DNA from: Solirubrobacter sp963724195 | GTDB lineage: Bacteria > Actinomycetota > Thermoleophilia > Solirubrobacterales > Solirubrobacteraceae | Assembly (NCBI GenBank): GCA_963724195.1 | Contig: CAVRTQ010000027.1 | Location: 146,028 to 210,027, forward strand | Direction of reading: 5' to 3' | Length of the DNA stretch: 64,000 nt | Shown: positions 8,980-17,073 of the stretch, in pieces | Layout: each line of letters begins with the position of its first letter | Numbering within the stretch: position 1 is the stretch's first letter | Notes under the pieces: generated by a model | The model's database searches: none | Told to the model about the DNA's origin: nothing | The model's input: the letters and a program-made list of their open reading frames with translations, nothing else | Translations under genes and position numbers: made by a program

Positions 8980-9192
8980 ATGCCACGCCGCAACCGTCGT
9001 GTTCCCGAACCTCCGCCGGTGGTGTTCCAGCCGTCGCGCGCGATCCGCGCTTCGTGTGAGACGAAGGAGCGCTACGCGTCCGATGCGGAAGCGCGCTCGA
9101 TCGCGTTGATGAACGCCGCGCCCGGACGTCCGGCCGCCACCCGGCCGTACCAGTGCACCGTGTGCGGCGGCTGGCACTTGACCTCGCGCTAA
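8980..9192 (+). CDS. Small conserved-looking CxxC protein
   Basis: 70 aa from ATG 8980. The C-terminal half has KERYASDAEARSIALMN followed by the terminal motif YQCTVCGGWHLTSR, a single CxxC next to a GWHLT signature that ends directly at the stop. I recognise this only as the pattern of short zinc-ribbon-like proteins in actinobacteria and phages; function is unknown. The stop codon overlaps the left edge of the palindromic repeat at 9191. Coding is supported by the motif, not by length. Confidence 0.6.
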   Translation: MPRRNRRVPEPPPVVFQPSRAIRASCETKERYASDAEARSIALMNAAPGRPAATRPYQCTVCGGWHLTSR

Positions 9193-9266
9193 CGCGCCAC
9201 GCCCCGGACACGCGAGCGATGCCTAACTCGCGGTTTCCGCGGGTTCGTGAACGCTCGCGTGGCGTG
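9191..9266. repeat. Interspersed palindromic repeat, copy A
   Basis: A 76-bp element with inverted ends, CACGCGAGCG and CGCTCGCGTG. It matches copy B (33432-33508) at both ends: AACGCGCCAC on the left and GTGAACGCTCGCGTGGCGTG on the right, while the centres differ. It sits between the CxxC gene and the groEL terminator. This resembles REP/BIME-type intergenic elements. Confidence 0.65.
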
Positions 9267-9291
9267 GACCGTCCTTCGGCGTTTAACGCAA

Positions 9292-9313
9292 ACGGGGCCC
9301 CGAAGGGCCCCGT
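9292..9313 (-). terminator. groESL terminator hairpin
   Basis: A 9-bp perfect stem ACGGGGCCC / GGGCCCCGT with a 4-base loop lies 29 bp past the groEL stop. On the minus strand it is followed by TTTGCGTTAAA, a weak T-rich stretch. Confidence 0.75.
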
Positions 9314-9341
9314 CCGTAAATCAGTCAGCCGTGAGGCTGGC

Positions 9342-10976
9342 TTACATCATGCCGCCCATGCCGCCCATGTCGGGCATGCCGCCGCCACCGCCGCCATCCT
9401 TGTCCGGGACCTCGGCGACGATCGCCTCGGTGGTCAGGATGTTCTTGGCGATCGAGGCCGCGTTCTGCAGCGCCGAGCGCGTGACCATGGCCGGGTCGAT
9501 GACGCCCGCGGCCACGAGGTCGACGTACTCGCCGGTCGCGGCGTTGAGGCCGATGCCGGCCTCGCTGCGACGGACCTCGTTCACGACGACCGAACCCTCG
9601 AAGCCGGCGTTCTCGGAGATCTGACGGAGCGGCTCCTCGAGCGAGCGCAGGACGATGCGCATGCCGGTCTTCTCGTCGTCGATGCCGGTGGCGTCGAGGT
9701 TGATGGCCGCAGCGGCCTCAACCAGCGCGATGCCGCCGCCGGGGACGATGCCCTCTTCGAGCGCCGCGCGGGTCGCCTGGAGGGCGTCCTCGACACGGTG
9801 CTTCTTTTCCTTCATCTCGGTCTCGGTGGCCGCGCCGACCTTGACCACCGCGACGCCGCCGGAGAGCTTGGCGAGGCGCTCCTGCAGCTTCTCGCGATCG
9901 AAGTCGGAGTCGGTGTTCTCGACCTCGCCCTTGATCTGGTTGATGCGGCCCTTGATGGCGTCAGCCTCGCCGGCGCCGTCCACGATCGTCGTGTTGTCCT
10001 TGGCGACAACGACGCGACGGGCGCGACCCAGCTGCGAGATCTGCGTGTTCTCGAGCTTGAGGCCCATCTCTTCGGTGATGACCTCGCCGCCGGTGAGGAT
10101 CGCGATGTCCTCGAGCATGCGCTTACGGCGATCGCCGAAGCCCGGGGCCTTGACGGCGACGCCCGTGAACGTGCCGCGGAGCTTGTTGACGATGAGCGTG
10201 GCCAGAGCCTCGCCCTCGACGTCCTCGGCGATGATCAGCAGCGGGCGGCCGGACTGGATGACCTGCTCCAGGACGGGCAGGACGTCCCGGACGGAGCCGA
10301 TCTTCTGGTTGGCGATCAGGATGTAGGGGTCCTCGAGGACCGCCTCCATGCGCTCCTGGTCGGTCGCCATGTAGGGCGAGATGTAGCCCTTGTCGAACTG
10401 CATGCCCTCGGTGAACTCGAGGTCCATGCCGAAGGTCTGACCCTCTTCGACGTTGACGACGCCGTCCTTGCCGACCTTGTCGATGGCGTCGGCGATGACG
10501 TCGCCGATCTCCTCGTCGCCGGCCGAGATCGTCGCGACGCGAGCGATCTGGTCCTTGCCGGAGATCTCCTTGGCCTGCGAGCGGATGTGCTCGACGACCT
10601 GGTCGACGGCGATCTCGATGCCCTTCTTGAGGGCGAGCGGGTTCGCGCCGGCGGCCACGTTCTTCAGGCCGGTGCGGACGATCGACTGGGCGAGTACCGT
10701 CGCGGTCGTGGTGCCGTCGCCGGCAACATCGTTGGTCGCCGTGGCGACCTCGCGGACGAGCTGGGCGCCCTGGTTCTGGAAGACGTCCTCGACCTCGATC
10801 TCGCGAGCGATGGTCACACCATCGTTCGTGATCGTGGGAGCACCGAACTTCTTGTCCAGGACGACGTAGCGGCCGCGCGGGCCGAGGGTCACCTTGACGG
10901 CGTTGGCGACGGCGTCCACGCCGAGCTCGAGCGCCTTGCGCGCGTCGACGTCGTACTTCAGTTCCTTGTGAGCCAT
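9342..10976 (-). CDS. groEL: Chaperonin GroEL (Hsp60)
   Basis: 544 aa, full length. Starts MAHKELKYDVDARKALELGV and contains the ATP-binding VKVTLGPRGRYVVLDKKFGAP and GDGTTTATVLAQ, and the hinge DTTTIVDG-like KDNTTIVDGAGEAD. The C-terminus is a Gly/Met tail (GGMPDMGGMGGMM), as in folding-competent GroELs rather than the His-rich actinobacterial GroEL1 type. It forms the double-ring ATPase folding chamber with GroES in the cytosol. It follows groES by 27 bp and shares its CIRCE-regulated promoter. Confidence 0.98.
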   Translation of the reverse strand: MAHKELKYDVDARKALELGVDAVANAVKVTLGPRGRYVVLDKKFGAPTITNDGVTIAREIEVEDVFQNQGAQLVREVATATNDVAGDGTTTATVLAQSIVRTGLKNVAAGANPLALKKGIEIAVDQVVEHIRSQAKEISGKDQIARVATISAGDEEIGDVIADAIDKVGKDGVVNVEEGQTFGMDLEFTEGMQFDKGYISPYMATDQERMEAVLEDPYILIANQKIGSVRDVLPVLEQVIQSGRPLLIIAEDVEGEALATLIVNKLRGTFTGVAVKAPGFGDRRKRMLEDIAILTGGEVITEEMGLKLENTQISQLGRARRVVVAKDNTTIVDGAGEADAIKGRINQIKGEVENTDSDFDREKLQERLAKLSGGVAVVKVGAATETEMKEKKHRVEDALQATRAALEEGIVPGGGIALVEAAAAINLDATGIDDEKTGMRIVLRSLEEPLRQISENAGFEGSVVVNEVRRSEAGIGLNAATGEYVDLVAAGVIDPAMVTRSALQNAASIAKNILTTEAIVAEVPDKDGGGGGGMPDMGGMGGMM

Positions 10977-11003
10977 GTGAGTCTTGGTCTCCTTAGAGAT
11001 TCT

Positions 11004-11294
11004 TTAGCCGGCAACCTTGGCGAGAACGTCGGACTCGCGCAGGACCAGCAGGTCCTCGCCGTCGACCGTGATCTCGGTGCCGCCGTACTTGGAGTAGAGG
11101 ACTTCGTCGCCTTCGACGACGTCAAGCGGCTGGCGCTGACCGTTGTCGTCGAGCTTGCCGTCGCCGACAGCGAGGACCTTGCCCTTCTGCGGCTTCTCCT
11201 TGGCCGTGTCAGGCAGGACGATGCCGGAAGCCGTGGTCGCTTCCTCCTCGACGGCCTTGACGATCAGACGATCGCCGAGCGGCTTGAGCTTCAT
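11004..11294 (-). CDS. groES: Co-chaperonin GroES (Hsp10)
   Basis: 96 aa: MKLKPLGDRLIVKAVEEEAT, the mobile-loop region TASGIVLPDTAKEKPQKG and the end LLVLRESDVLAKVAG are standard GroES. The heptameric lid closes the GroEL cavity. A good Shine-Dalgarno (GGAGG) lies 8 bases before the ATG. It is first in the groESL operon, with two CIRCE operators upstream, so HrcA repression is expected; hrcA itself is outside the window. Confidence 0.98.
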   Translation of the reverse strand: MKLKPLGDRLIVKAVEEEATTASGIVLPDTAKEKPQKGKVLAVGDGKLDDNGQRQPLDVVEGDEVLYSKYGGTEITVDGEDLLVLRESDVLAKVAG

Positions 11295-11333
11295 TGAGTG
11301 ACCTCCACTCAGATCGATACCAGCGAAATCTCG

Positions 11334-11360
11334 TTGGCACTCTCGGACTACGAGTGCCAG
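11334..11360 (-). promoter_or_regulatory. CIRCE operator, start-proximal
   Basis: TTGGCACTC, nine spacer bases, then GAGTGCCAG: the CIRCE inverted repeat bound by HrcA, eight of nine arm positions symmetric. It lies 40 bp upstream of the groES start, downstream of the predicted -10 box, so it is inside the 5' leader. Confidence 0.93.
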
Positions 11361-11369
11361 CGGAGGTGC

Positions 11370-11397
11370 ATGATACGACGAAAGTTCAGGACGTCAA
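11370..11397 (-). promoter_or_regulatory. groESL promoter
   Basis: On the minus strand TTGACG (11397-11392) is separated by 16 bases from TATCAT (11375-11370), a good housekeeping-sigma promoter. It is bracketed by the two CIRCE elements. The stop codon of the upstream ASCH-domain gene lies within the spacer. Confidence 0.8.
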
Positions 11398-11907
11398 GGG
11401 GGACTTGGCACTCTCGTCACACGAGTGCCAAGTCGGATCGGTGCACGTGTCAACGACCGCGTCGGCGAAGCGCGTGGCCGCGGACGCCGTCAGGTCGCCC
11501 GCGAGGGCTGAATTCTGAGCGCCGCCCACGCCGCGGAGGCGATCCTGGAAGTCCGGCGGGTTCTCCACGATCTGCGAGAAGCGGACGACGGTGACCGTGT
11601 CATCCAGCGCCACCTCGCGATCGTAGATCTGCTTGAGGAAGTGCACGAGCTCCTCGGTACGGCGGAACTCGGGGTTGTCGTGCTCGATGTCGCGCGGCGA
11701 GAGGTCCTTGACGCGCTTGACCTCCACGTTGTCGATGACGGCGTGGAACAGCTTCTCGCGGGGCGAGTACTGGTAGCCGACGGTGACCAGCACCACCTGG
11801 TTCTTGCGGTACTTGTGCCGCTTGTCGCCGAGGCGGATGGTCGCCGTCTTGCGACCGCGCTTCATCTGGTCGGCGAACACCGTGGAGTAGAAGTTGAGGA
11901 CCTGCAC
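11386..11907 (-). CDS. ASCH-domain protein
   Basis: 173 aa. Residues 1-115 form an ASCH domain, a PUA-like fold thought to bind RNA or nucleic acid: MQVLNFYSTVFADQMKRGRK with TIRLGDKRHKYRKNQVVLVT, and the later VEVKRVKDLSPRDIEHDNP and TEELVHFLKQIY. The last 50 residues have no domain character and are encoded across the distal CIRCE element into the groESL promoter. The true end could be earlier if a base is in error here, but the frame as written is open. The gene lies between Nudix and groES on the same strand. Confidence 0.8.
   Translation of the reverse strand: MQVLNFYSTVFADQMKRGRKTATIRLGDKRHKYRKNQVVLVTVGYQYSPREKLFHAVIDNVEVKRVKDLSPRDIEHDNPEFRRTEELVHFLKQIYDREVALDDTVTVVRFSQIVENPPDFQDRLRGVGGAQNSALAGDLTASAATRFADAVVDTCTDPTWHSCDESAKSPLTS
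11403..11433 (-). promoter_or_regulatory. CIRCE operator, distal
   Basis: A perfect 11-bp inverted repeat ACTTGGCACTC / GAGTGCCAAGT with a 9-base spacer. It is more symmetric than the proximal copy and lies just upstream of the -35 box. It also lies inside the 3' coding region of the ASCH protein gene. Confidence 0.95.
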
Positions 11908-11927
11908 GACGCGGCAGACTAGCGCCC

Positions 11928-12332
11928 TTACGCCTTCTTGGACAGCAGGCGCTCGATCAGCGCCCGCTCGCCCGGGTACGAGAGGGCCTCGCGGGCGCTC
12001 GCCAGCGCGATCCAGCGGGCGTCGTCGACCTCGTGATCGTGGTCGTTCGTGGAGCCGTCGACGTACTCGCAGAGGAAGAAGTGGACGGTCTTGCGGACCC
12101 GCCGCCCGCCGCGGCGATAGGTGTACCGGACATCGCCGAGCGGCTCGATCACGTTCGCGACGACGCCCGTCTCCTCACGCACCTCGCGCGCGGCGACCTG
12201 CTCCGGCGTCTCGCCGGCCTCCATCCCGCCCTTCGGCAGCCCGGTGACGCGTTTCCCGGCGGGCGTGATCACGAGGAGCTCGTCCCCGCGTAAGACCACC
12301 CCGCCGTAGGACGTCTCCAGCTCAGTAGACAT
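11928..12332 (-). CDS. Nudix hydrolase
   Basis: 134 aa from ATG 12332 (MSTELETSYGG). The Nudix box GX5EX7REUXEEXGU is present as GGMEAGETPEQVAAREVREETGV (key residues G, E, REVREETG), with preceding GKRVTGLPKGG. It should hydrolyse a nucleoside diphosphate linked to another moiety; the GKRVTGLPKG context resembles diadenosine-polyphosphate-type hydrolases. The start codon overlaps the end of the Crp-type regulator gene (TATGTCTACTGA), implying translational coupling. Confidence 0.92.
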   Translation of the reverse strand: MSTELETSYGGVVLRGDELLVITPAGKRVTGLPKGGMEAGETPEQVAAREVREETGVVANVIEPLGDVRYTYRRGGRRVRKTVHFFLCEYVDGSTNDHDHEVDDARWIALASAREALSYPGERALIERLLSKKA

Positions 12333-13023
12333 AGTTGCGCAGCGCGTCCGGGTCGTGGACGACCAGCCGGCCACGGCCCTGAGAGATCACCCCTGCCCGT
12401 TCCAGCGTCGCGAGGAACCGGGAAGCGGACTCGCGCGAAGAACCCGCGAGCATCGCGAGATCGGCCTGGGTGGCCGTGATCTGCACGTCGCCGGGCGGCG
12501 TTCCCTCGGCCACGGCCTGCTCGACGAGCCCGGCGATCACGCTCGCCACGCGCGACTGGACGGTCTGGAAGGACTGGCTCGCCAGGCGCTCGTTGGTGGC
12601 CCGCAGCCGCCGCGCCAGCGACGAGGCCAGGCCCACCGCGAGCTGCGGGCGCCGCAGCATCAGCCGGCGCATGTCCGGCCCGAGGATGGCGAGCGCCTCG
12701 ACGACGTCGATCGTCTCGACCGTCGCGCTGCGACGTTCGTCGTCGAACATCGCGAGCTCACCGAAGATGTCCCCCGGCCCGAAGGTGGCGAGCGCGATCT
12801 GGCGCCCGTCCGCGTGCTCGCGCACGGCGCGTGCGTGGCCCGTCCGGACCACGTAACACGTGTTGGACTCGTCCCCCTCGCGGAAGACGACTTCACCCGC
12901 GCCGAAACGGCGCGGGTGGGAGACCTCGGCGACGAGCGAGAGGTCCTCGGGTCCCAGCGATGCGAACACTGGGACCCGGGCGAGAAGTTCCGCGGTTGGA
13001 AGTGTGCTGCCGGTCACGTTCAC
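12322..13023 (-). CDS. Crp/Fnr-family transcription regulator
   Basis: 233 aa, GTG start at 13023. Residues 10-125 are a cyclic-nucleotide-binding domain (VFREGDESNTCYVVRTGHAR and GDIFGELAMFDDERRSATVE, with the GELA motif of cAMP binders). The C-terminal winged helix contains TQADLAMLAGSSRESASRFL. It should activate or repress promoters in response to cAMP or a related ligand. No FNR-type cysteine cluster is seen. A stable hairpin ends exactly at the start codon. The 3' end overlaps the Nudix gene by 11 bp. Confidence 0.92.
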   Translation of the reverse strand: MNVTGSTLPTAELLARVPVFASLGPEDLSLVAEVSHPRRFGAGEVVFREGDESNTCYVVRTGHARAVREHADGRQIALATFGPGDIFGELAMFDDERRSATVETIDVVEALAILGPDMRRLMLRRPQLAVGLASSLARRLRATNERLASQSFQTVQSRVASVIAGLVEQAVAEGTPPGDVQITATQADLAMLAGSSRESASRFLATLERAGVISQGRGRLVVHDPDALRNYVY

Positions 13024-13043
13024 CGGGGGTCTACCACCCCCGG
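13023..13043 (-). terminator. Hairpin between DUF4349 gene and crp-type gene
   Basis: An 8-bp perfect stem CCGGGGGT / ACCCCCGG with a 5-base loop, 6 bp past the DUF4349 stop. It may end the upstream transcript. Because its last base abuts the GTG of the next gene, its G-rich arm is also the only possible Shine-Dalgarno, so it could gate translation instead. Confidence 0.55.
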
Positions 13044-13049
13044 GCCTTT

Positions 13050-14112
13050 CTATGCCACCTCGAGCGCCCGCTCGCGTCGCCGACGGGTGAGGATCCGCGC
13101 CGCGATCGCCGCCAGGACGACGATTGCGGCCATCGGCAGCAAGACGGCCAGAACGATCATCAGCACGCCCGCGATCACCTCGAGCACGCGCACGCTGTCA
13201 CCGAGCGCGTCGCCCGGCGTCCAGCGGTCGCCGGGGGCGGCGGCCTCGCCGGAGCGGCGCGTCCCGCGGATCTCGAGGTCGACCGTGGCGTAGCTGACCT
13301 CACGGCCGAGCTCGTTGACCAGGCGCTGCGCCCGGGTGACGCGACGCGTCGAGCGGTTCACCAGCGCGCGCAGCCGTGAGCGCTCCTTGTCGGTCGTCGC
13401 CTTGGCGAGCCGGATGCGCAGGCCCGCACGGTCGGCGCGCGCGTCGCGTACGGCGGCCTCCAGCGCCTCGCGCTGGTCGGTGACGTCCTCGGTCTGCTGC
13501 GACCGCGACTGCACGTTGGCCAGCTTGGAGATGCGGGCGAGCCCGTCGTCGAGCTTCGCGCTCGGGATCCGCAGCGAGAGCGTGGCGATCGCCCGGCGGG
13601 TGCCGTCCTGGTCGATCTGCGAGCTCTGGACGAAGCCGCCGAGCGAGTCGACGATCGTGATCGCCCGGTTCGTGATGCCCTGGACGCGGTCCGGCGTGGT
13701 GGTGAGCGTGAGCGACGTGTTCGACTTGACGGCGCGGTCCTCCTGGACGGCTTCGGGCGCAGCGGCGGTCGGAGCGACGGACTTGCTGTCCGACGATCCG
13801 CCGGAGGAGGAGTCCTCGGACATCTCCGGGATCGCCTCGGACGAGATGGCGGAGCCGCCGGAACTACTGGACGGCTCCTCATCGCCGCCGCCGGCGCCGG
13901 AGAGCCCGGCGATGACGATCACGCCCATCACACTCGCGATGGCGAGCGAGGCGACGATCGCCAGCATGTGGTCGCGGACGCGATCAGTGGCCGCTGCGCG
14001 CACGCGACGGCGGCGTAGGGAAACGGTGCGCCACGCGCGTGTCGAGCTTGAGCGCCCAGGCCGGGTCGGGAGCGGGCTTGACGTCCCGCAGGAGGGTCTC
14101 GAGATCAGGCAT
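13050..14112 (-). CDS. DUF4349 membrane protein, possible anti-sigma partner (frameshifted)
   Basis: About 353 aa after repair. The ATG at 14112 starts MPDLETLLRDVKPAPDPAWA, a cytosolic N-terminus. A one-base excess near 14000 shifts into the main frame: a membrane segment LAIVASLAIASVMGVIVIAG, a Ser/Gly-rich linker, the DUF4349 core (ITIVDSLGGFVQSSQ, ATLSLRIPSAKLDDGL, long coiled-coil-like helices) and a second membrane segment near the C-terminus. The start overlaps the stop of the ECF sigma factor gene by 8 bp. This layout suggests a transmembrane regulator of that sigma factor; that role is inference. Confidence 0.75.
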
Positions 14113-14660
14113 CGACGGCCTCCCGGAGCTTGGTCATGGCGCGGCTGAGGAGCGTGCCGGCGTTGGACACGCTGACGCCGAGCACGTCGGCGATCTCGGC
14201 GTTGGACAGATCGGCGTGGAACTTGAGCGCGATCACCTCGCGGTCGCGCGCGGCCAGCGTGGCCAGCGCGGCGCGGACGGCGTCGCGCTCGGCGGCGAGC
14301 TCGGCCGCCTCGTCGGGACCGGGCTCGGAGGGCGGATCGGGGAGCGCGGTCGTCAACGCGCGCTTGCGCCGGCGCAACTCATCCAGCGCCGCGTTGCGGA
14401 CGATCCCGAACAGCCACGCGCGCGGCGAGCCGCGGCGGGCGTCGAAGCGTGAGCGCTTCTTGTAGGCGCGCTCGAACGCAGGAGGCGGTCACGTCTTCAG
14501 CCGCCGCACCGTCACGCAGGAGCGTTGCGGCGTAGGCGAAGACGTCGTCCCGCGATTCGCGGTACAGCGCGTCGAAATCGAGCGCGCGATCCGCAGTGGC
14601 GGGAAGGGTCGCGGTGGTGGCCGTCACACCCTCACTACGACTGTCTGAAGGATCCATCAC
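14105..14660 (-). CDS. ECF sigma factor (frameshifted)
   Basis: About 184 aa after repair. The first frame has region 2 (DFDALYRESRDDVFAYAATL and AAAEDVTAS); an extra T near 14484 breaks it, and removing it gives AFERAYKKRSRFDARRGSP and WLFGIVRNAALDELRRRKR. The second frame holds region 4: LAARDREVIALKFHADLSNA and EIADVLGVSVSNAGTLLSRA. It would direct RNA polymerase to a stress regulon. Its stop overlaps the start of the DUF4349 gene, a typical sigma/anti-sigma arrangement. It is divergent from a secreted-protein gene 24 bp away. Confidence 0.88.
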
Positions 14661-14684
14661 AAGCGCGCTAGATTCTTCGCCTCG

Positions 14685-15152
14685 ATGCTGCGTGTTCTGG
14701 TGGTTGCCTTGGCTTTGACGGTGTTGCTGCCAGGCGTCGCCGCGGCCAAGGAGCCGGCAGCGGTGTGGGCCACGGTCAACGTCTGCGACACGGCCAAGCA
14801 GCCTGACGCGATCGGGCTGCGCGCGTCGATGCCCGGCACACCCAAGGGTGCGCGGCTCTCGATGCGCTTCCAGGTCGAGTACCGGACGGCGGACGGGCGC
14901 TGGGACGACGTCGAGGACGCCGACTCAGGCTGGCGCGCCGTCGGCACCGCGAAGGGCGCGCCGGTCGAGTACGGCTGGAGCTTCACGTTCGCGAAGCGTT
15001 CCACGCCGGTCACGCTCCGCGGCGTCGTGAAGTTCCGCTGGCGCCAGGGCGACAGGCTCCCGCGCCAGCAGGAGGTCGCCACCGAGGCCGGGCACGCCTC
15101 CAAGGCCGGCTCGGACCCGGCGGGTTACTCCGCCGCCACCTGCGTTTTGTGA
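14685..15152 (+). CDS. Secreted protein of unknown function
   Basis: 155 aa. The N-terminus MLRVLVVALALTVLLPGVAA is a signal peptide with a probable cut after AAA. The mature part has a beta-sandwich look (LSMRFQVEYRTADGRWDDV, AGSDPAGYSAATCVL at the end) and two cysteines, C33 and C153, that could pair. No family is recognised. TAGATT lies 10 bases before the ATG without a Shine-Dalgarno, pointing to a nearly leaderless mRNA. Its end overlaps the convergent phosphodiesterase gene. Confidence 0.75.
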   Translation: MLRVLVVALALTVLLPGVAAAKEPAAVWATVNVCDTAKQPDAIGLRASMPGTPKGARLSMRFQVEYRTADGRWDDVEDADSGWRAVGTAKGAPVEYGWSFTFAKRSTPVTLRGVVKFRWRQGDRLPRQQEVATEAGHASKAGSDPAGYSAATCVL

Positions 15153-15836
15153 TGGGCCGAAGAGGCGCGGGTCGTTGGTGATCACGCCGGTGACGCCGAG
15201 GCGCTCGAGCTTGACGATGCGCGGCCCGTCGTCGACGGTCCAGACGTAGAGCTCGCCGCCGGACTCCTTGATGGCTCGCACCAGGCGCGGGGTGACGAGC
15301 CGCCAGTGGGCCATGATCGCGTCGCAGCGGCCCGCCGAGATGTGGGCGCGCGCCGCGGACGGCAGCTTCGTGCGCACCCACGCGGCGCCGGCGTAGGCCG
15401 GGAGCTTGGTCACCAGCGACTGCGTCGGGTCGTTCTTCAGCCGCGGGACGCTCCAGCCCAGGCGCAGCCGCGGCTCCAGCGCGCGCAGGACGATCAGCGA
15501 CCGCATCCACATCGTCGAGACGAGCGTGCGTTCCACGAGCCCGTACTCGCGCAGCGCGTTGACGGCGCGCTCCTCGTAGCCCGGGAGCTTGAGGTCCACG
15601 TCGAGCTCGATCCCGTCGAACGCGCTGCTCGCGAGGTGGGCGAGGCCCTCCTCGAGCGTCGGCGCGCCCTCGGTGTGCTCGTAGTCGTGGGCGAGCAGCA
15701 GCTCGCCCCGGTGCTCGAGCACGTCGAACTCGATCATGTCCACGCCGTGGGCCAGCGCGGCGTCGAACGACGCGGGCGTGTTCCCGGGGACGATGAGGTC
15801 GGCGCCCTTGTGTCCGATCCGTCTCAGCGCTGACAT
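15125..15836 (-). CDS. Glycerophosphodiester phosphodiesterase (frameshift near end)
   Basis: About 236 aa, start ATG 15836. The catalytic core RRIGHKGADLIVPGNTPASF has the HxGxxxxxxENT-type motif with N in NTPASF, followed by MIEFDVLEHRGELLLAHDYE (metal-binding E, D, H) and GIELDVDLK. The end VYVWTVDD-like LYVWTVDDGPRIVKLERLGV and ITNDPRLF is normal for the family. As written the frame runs on to 14925 across the opposite gene; removing one base in the GGCCC run gives a stop at 15125, the more likely end. It hydrolyses glycerophosphodiesters from lipid turnover. It overlaps the Nei2 gene by 13 bp. Confidence 0.88.
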
Positions 15837-16597
15837 CGTGGACACCAGTATGTAACGCGGTTGTCGTCGCCTTGCCCGCGGGACCGGATCTTTGACAACT
15901 TGCCGCAGCGCGGGCAGTCCTGGCCGACGGTGCCGTAGACGACCTTGAAGCGCTCCTGCATCCCGTCGCGGGCGGACTGCTGCATCCGCGGGCGGGTCAG
16001 GCGGAGGATCCGGAGCACCTCCTCGTCGGACACGTCGCCCGTGCGCCGCCACGGGTCGATCTCGGCGTCGAAGCAGCCCTCGACCTTCCACAGGTTGCCG
16101 ATCCCGGCCAGGATCCGCTGGTCCAGGAGCGAGTCGCCGATCGGCCGGGTCGGGTCGTCCTCGCGCAGCCGGCGCAGGATGCCCGCCTCGTTGAGCTCCG
16201 GCGCGAGGATGTCCGGGCCGAGCATCGCCAGCCGCCGGTCGAAGCGCGTGCGGCTGTCGGTCATCAGCTCCAGCACCGGGCCGTTGATCTGCGCGACGAG
16301 CATGTTCCCGCGGCGCAGGATCAGCCACGTGTTGCGCGGCGTGCGCCAGTCGCCCGGGCGGACGCGCCACTTGCCGGTCATCCGCAGATGGCTGTGGATC
16401 GTCAGCCCGTTGTCGAAGCGGATGAAGAGGTGCTTGCCGTGCGCGTCGACCGAGCGGACGGCGGCTCCGGCGAGCTTCTGCGGCCAGCGGTCGCGCCCGA
16501 AGCGCGGGTGCGGCGTCTCGATCGAGTCCGGCACGTGCCCCTGCAGCACCGGGCGGATCTTGTTCGCCGCGTAGTGGATGGTGTCACCTTCGGGCAC
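15824..16597 (-). CDS. nei2: Fpg/Nei-family DNA glycosylase (Nei2-like)
   Basis: 257 aa. Begins MPEGDTIHYAANKI: after Met removal the PEGDT N-terminus provides the catalytic proline and glutamate of Nei-type enzymes. GKHLFIRFDNGLTIHSHLRM is the conserved lysine region, LLDQRILAGIGNLWKVEGCF the helix-two-turn-helix, and DCPRCGKLSK with YWCPRCQR the C-terminal zinc finger. It removes oxidised pyrimidines and cleaves abasic sites. It overlaps the GDPD gene downstream and the PIN gene upstream. Confidence 0.93.
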   Translation of the reverse strand: MPEGDTIHYAANKIRPVLQGHVPDSIETPHPRFGRDRWPQKLAGAAVRSVDAHGKHLFIRFDNGLTIHSHLRMTGKWRVRPGDWRTPRNTWLILRRGNMLVAQINGPVLELMTDSRTRFDRRLAMLGPDILAPELNEAGILRRLREDDPTRPIGDSLLDQRILAGIGNLWKVEGCFDAEIDPWRRTGDVSDEEVLRILRLTRPRMQQSARDGMQERFKVVYGTVGQDCPRCGKLSKIRSRGQGDDNRVTYWCPRCQR

Positions 16598-17033
16598 GGC
16601 GGCCCTTCGCCCAGTCGAGCAGCTCGGCGCTGGTCCACACGTCGTTGCCGAGGTCGTGCGCCTCGCGGGCGAGGCGCCGGTCGTCGGTGACGAGCAGGTC
16701 CGCCCGCGCGGCCGTGGCGTCGGCGATCAGCGAGTCCTGGAAGTGGCGCACGTCGCGCATACGGGCGTAGTGGCTGTTCGCGTTCACCCGCGCCTGGCCG
16801 GTGCGGGCGACGCCGTCGACCGTCACCGAGGAGGGCACGACCGTGCGCGGAAGCCGCTGCAACGCCTTGCGGCGCACGGCGTCGCGGATCGCCGCCACCT
16901 GATCCTCCTGCACGTGGGTGGTGAGCAGCGCCAGCTCACCGAGGCGGACGGCCTCGAGCACGGCTGCCCGACCGTCGGGGTCGTCGTGCAGCGCGTCGAA
17001 CACCATCGTGTCGATCATCACCCTGCGGATCAC
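16584..17033 (-). CDS. PIN-domain ribonuclease, VapC-like
   Basis: About 149 aa from GTG 17033, or 144 from ATG 17018 (MIDTMVFDAL). The PIN acidic set is visible: D3 in MIDTMVF, glutamate in THVQED (about 38), aspartate in FQDSLIADATA and aspartates in LLVTDDRRLA. Such proteins are Mg-dependent RNases, often toxins. No small antitoxin gene is found next to it: upstream is the structured retron region and downstream, overlapping by 14 bp, is nei2. A housekeeping RNase or a role with the divergent retron are both open. Confidence 0.82.
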   Translation of the reverse strand: MIRRVMIDTMVFDALHDDPDGRAAVLEAVRLGELALLTTHVQEDQVAAIRDAVRRKALQRLPRTVVPSSVTVDGVARTGQARVNANSHYARMRDVRHFQDSLIADATAARADLLVTDDRRLAREAHDLGNDVWTSAELLDWAKGRRARR

Positions 17034-17073
17034 GCCGCGAGTATGGCGAGCTCGCCCTGCGGGCTCGTCGCCA

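Noticed and set aside
9153..11297. 714-codon plus-strand open frame opposite groESL
   Set aside because: It is the antisense of groEL/groES, with repetitive Asp/Leu/Arg composition produced by the GC-rich codon pattern, and has no domain.
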